In this document: positions 27,236 to 29,952 of the stretch, piece by piece
Layout: each line of letters opens with the position of its first letter
Numbering within the stretch: position 1 is the stretch's first letter
Assembly: GCA_000444245.1 (NCBI GenBank)
Contig: ATSW01004550.1
Location: forward strand, 1-29,952
Length of the DNA: 29,952 nucleotides
Direction of reading: 5' to 3'
From: Botryllus schlosseri
Lineage: Eukaryota > Chordata > Ascidiacea > Stolidobranchia > Styelidae
Translations under genes and position numbers: made by a program
Notes under the pieces: generated by a model
Databases searched by the model: none
What the model was told of the DNA's origin: nothing
The model's input: only the letters and a program-made list of their open reading frames with translations

Positions 27236-28704
27236 GTAACTAGCACAGAGGCGCTTCTCTCCTAATAACTTCGATTTTTGTCAAAACGGCGACGTCACTA
27301 TTCGGTTCAGCCACAATATATCTGTGATGTCACATCACTGCTTAGATATATGTCACAAATTTCATTAATTACTACTTCTATATGCGGTGTATACGCCTCT
27401 GGCCCCATACTATACCTATAGCATATTTTTTTTTATCTGAAGGCGACGTCGCCTTCTATGCATGGTTGTGTAATCGTCCTAAATATCCCGTTTGTATTGA
27501 GTAATATATCATGATATCGACGCTGCATATACAATATATTTCGCAGATTTCATTTCAAACAGACACTTCGAATATATACATTCTACACGATGCAGTGAGC
27601 CGCTCCTCACAAGGTACACTTCTATATTATATTTACTACACTCCTTCAAATTATAGATGCGATATCTACCCGCGTCTTAATATAATCGACACAATCGTCT
27701 CTGCTGTAAAGTTTTAATAGTCGCACTTGAGACTGGCGAGCAAGCCATAAAACCGCTCCGAATTAAAAGTTTAATTACTCATCTCAAATCGTAGCTCAAT
27801 AGAGATCGACCATGATTCTGTCCCAAATCAGATTTTCGAATGACAAATCCGTCTGACATCTTCCAAGGATTCTCGTAGTTTTCTGCCTCGCGTCTTTATG
27901 ACGAAAGCTAAATTATAATGTACGGCACTTGAAATTAGTCGTACTCGAGAAATTTTGTTACGGTGTCAAGAGATCGCGCATGCTACCGGATAATTAACGC
28001 CATCGCGTAAAAATTGGGTGGCGATTACGAAGATACCAAGATCTACTGCGTCTTATAGACGTGCCGATTCAACAAACGCATACATATTGTACAATAAATG
28101 GCGCCTATTTTCTAGATTCTATACATGGACTCGTATTTTGTGTTTCTTTAAGTTTTATGATTTTTTTCAAATAATTTTTCAAATAATCTCACATTCCATA
28201 TTCATAATTTCTGTGGTGGCTTTATTCACACGGCCTTTGATGTGCCGCCAAAAGCATACATGATTTGAATCACCCAGGAAAAACTATATATACTTACGTA
28301 TAGGCGTCCGTTAGAGCAATGCTCCTAACCTTTTTTCCTGTGATGAACTCTTGCACACTGCGTTTACTTAAAAGCATTCAACCAAGGTATTTTTTCACGC
28401 CGGTGTTACCAAATCATTAAAATGTCCATTCACAGTTTGAAGGTATGTATATAAATATCTATATAATTGACAAATCAGTTGGAGATAGAATTCACTTGAG
28501 ATAAATGACCGACTGCTATTTCAATATCAAAACTGAATCGGCGATTCTCTAAACGTACAAAAATTACCGGCAAACACACAGGTCACAATACTATCCTATC
28601 ATAACAACTGCAGATGGTCGGTGAAACTTCTAGCTCACGGCGTTCGCTACCTCGTCATGAGTGGCTTCAATTTTCAATATACTTGAACAAATTATCCACT
28701 AGGC
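27236..28704. other. Intergenic, no gene recognised
   Basis: AT-rich DNA. The frames at 27511-27717 and 28018-28263 have no family resemblance. A perfect 18-bp palindrome, GAAGGCGACGTCGCCTTC, lies at 27439-27456. Confidence 0.45.
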
Positions 28705-28971
28705 CAGGGGTTTCAACCTTTTTCGGGCCGTGGCCCATTTTCCGGGTTGAAAATATTCTGTGCTTCACCTCTTATCCTTGAGTCGATATGCTTATTTCTC
28801 TAAAATATGCTCATTTTCTCTTATACTAATCATATTTAAATCAAGACCTCTAGGGATATGATAATTATCAAGTTGAATAAATTTCCTCCAACAAACGACC
28901 AACGAAATAATTTTGGGCCCATTCGACCTCCCCCCAAATTGAGGGTTTGGGGTGCGGCAATTATGACCCTG
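28705..28971. mobile_element. Probable hAT-like MITE, diverged
   Basis: The left edge, CAGGGGTTTCAACC followed by TTTTTCGGGCCGTGGCCC, is a characteristic hAT terminus. The right part, GGGCCCATTCGACC followed by CCCCCAAATTGAGGG and ending GACCCTG, fits the other side of such elements, but the inverted match is limited to the outer CAGGG. No 8-bp duplication is visible, so the right boundary is uncertain. Confidence 0.5.
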
Positions 28972-29952
28972 GTAGATGTTACATAACTCTTATGTAGGCC
29001 TACATTATGGCCGTCCGCTGTTCCACTCATGTCGCGAAACCCAATGATCTAATCCCCGAATTCACTGTGTGATTCGGGTTTTAGTTCCACTATGGAGGGT
29101 AATAATATAATCATTCTGGGCCAGCTTCAAACAATTCTTTGGTGAATGAGATACTACAGAGAAGTGGAGCAAGAATGTTTCAACATTCAAGCTGTACAAT
29201 GTACATTGCACATATGTCTTGTACCTATACTGAGGTTGCGATGTCAGAACATTAAATCCAATGAAACAATAAATTCACGTTACTCCTACATTATGTAAAT
29301 TGATTTCAAGGCCTGACATTTTAAACCGACTCCCAAGATTAATGTGCGTTGTTAAATCCTCAATTAATTACGATTCGTGGACGTGGTACCGTCGGCCTAT
29401 ACTTCCACAGGAAGTTGATAACACTGGTTAACACATATTTTTAGGCGGACAAAATAAAAGTATGGTTTGGGGGTTCTGAATGGCACTGATTCCGAATACG
29501 ACCTTATTTTTTCAAATTGGCTCTTGTTTTGGAGATAACCTAAGGGGCTATTTTGACTTAAATTTCATATTTTCGCTGTATGGGTTGGATAAAAGAATGG
29601 CTCAGTCGTATTATAAAGTTCAGAAATTCAATGGGCTTGTCATACACACTGAACATTGTTTTGAATCAAAATACAACGACATCATTGCGTTTAGCGGTGT
29701 GTGTTCGATTTATCATAGTTGGAGATTTTCACGGATAATATGTACAATTGTACATAAATAAACTACAATCATATATATTAGAATTATATATTCTGTATAT
29801 AATATATCCTGNACTCCAAATCATAAAAATATATATAAATATCTACCTACCTAAATACTCAAACAACGTTGCATTAATTCAATCAGTTTCAAGTCAACCA
29901 CTAATTCAAAATTCAAAATAATCAGTCAGGATATAAATATAAAAATTAATAT
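28972..29952. other. Terminal AT-rich stretch, no gene recognised
   Basis: One 93-aa frame with an ATG (29480-29761, +) ends near an AATAAA (29757-29762), but it has no recognisable domain, signal peptide or splice partners; it is left unannotated. The word ACAATGTACATTGCACA near 29197 also occurs near 4882 inside the hAT element at 4428-5444. One N call is at 29812. Confidence 0.4.

Noticed and set aside
29480-29761. A 93-aa frame with ATG and a nearby AATAAA
   Set aside because: No recognisable domain, signal peptide or splice partner. It lies in very AT-rich DNA at the end of the window.
1-29952. Retrovirus, LTR element, Polinton or other virus-like element
   Set aside because: No reverse transcriptase core, integrase, capsid, packaging ATPase or paired long direct repeats were recognised. 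The only retroelement pieces are a LINE 3' end and two SINE copies.

Overview
This is an animal (metazoan) nuclear window. The gene content and repeat style suggest a tunicate, probably an ascidian. The main evidence is a divergent, single-exon Zic-type zinc-finger gene resembling the ascidian Zic-related genes, compact genes with short introns, and AT-rich intergenic DNA packed with small hAT-like DNA elements and a tRNA-derived SINE. The species assignment is inference. About a dozen isolated N calls look like consensus ambiguities rather than scaffold gaps.

Layout. Positions 73-1941 (+) hold a 622-aa intact reading frame that reads as two tandem ubiquitin-specific-protease (USP, family C19) folds. 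The N-terminal fold has lost its catalytic residues and the C-terminal fold keeps a plausible Cys/His/Asp set. From about 3.0 to 8.7 kb there are no convincing genes but several datable transposon insertions: a long-inverted-repeat element carrying a second element inside it, a 1-kb hAT element that split a SINE, and a further copy of the nested element. Positions 9918-11393 (-) encode the Zic-family transcription factor, with a TATA box close upstream and a pair of Fox-type sites 1.3 kb upstream. From 12.9 to 21.1 kb is a repeat-rich stretch: a second SINE copy, a hAT element with a perfect 8-bp target duplication that itself holds another element with a perfect 8-bp duplication, a second copy of that inner element carrying yet another insertion, and an 861-bp element with perfect target duplications.

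From 25633 down to 22069 (-) is a four-exon gene model for a type II membrane protein: short cytoplasmic tail and membrane anchor, a long Ser/Thr-rich mucin-like stalk, a short duplicated stalk exon, and the first half of a C-type-lectin-like domain. Exon phases agree throughout (0, 1, 1). One intron appears to use a GC donor, and the second half of the lectin domain was not found. At 26.8-27.2 kb is the 3' end of a LINE flanked by a target-site duplication. The remainder to 29952 is AT-rich sequence with one more probable hAT-like element.

The three genes show no sign of acting together: a deubiquitinase-like protein, a developmental transcription factor and a surface lectin-like receptor. 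The most unusual items are the pseudo-USP/USP tandem protein, the mucin-lectin gene with its duplicated exon and GC-AG intron, and the set of unrelated small elements that share a TAGGG terminus and 8-bp duplications. I saw no retroviral, LTR or Polinton-type element, CRISPR array, rRNA gene or functional tRNA gene.
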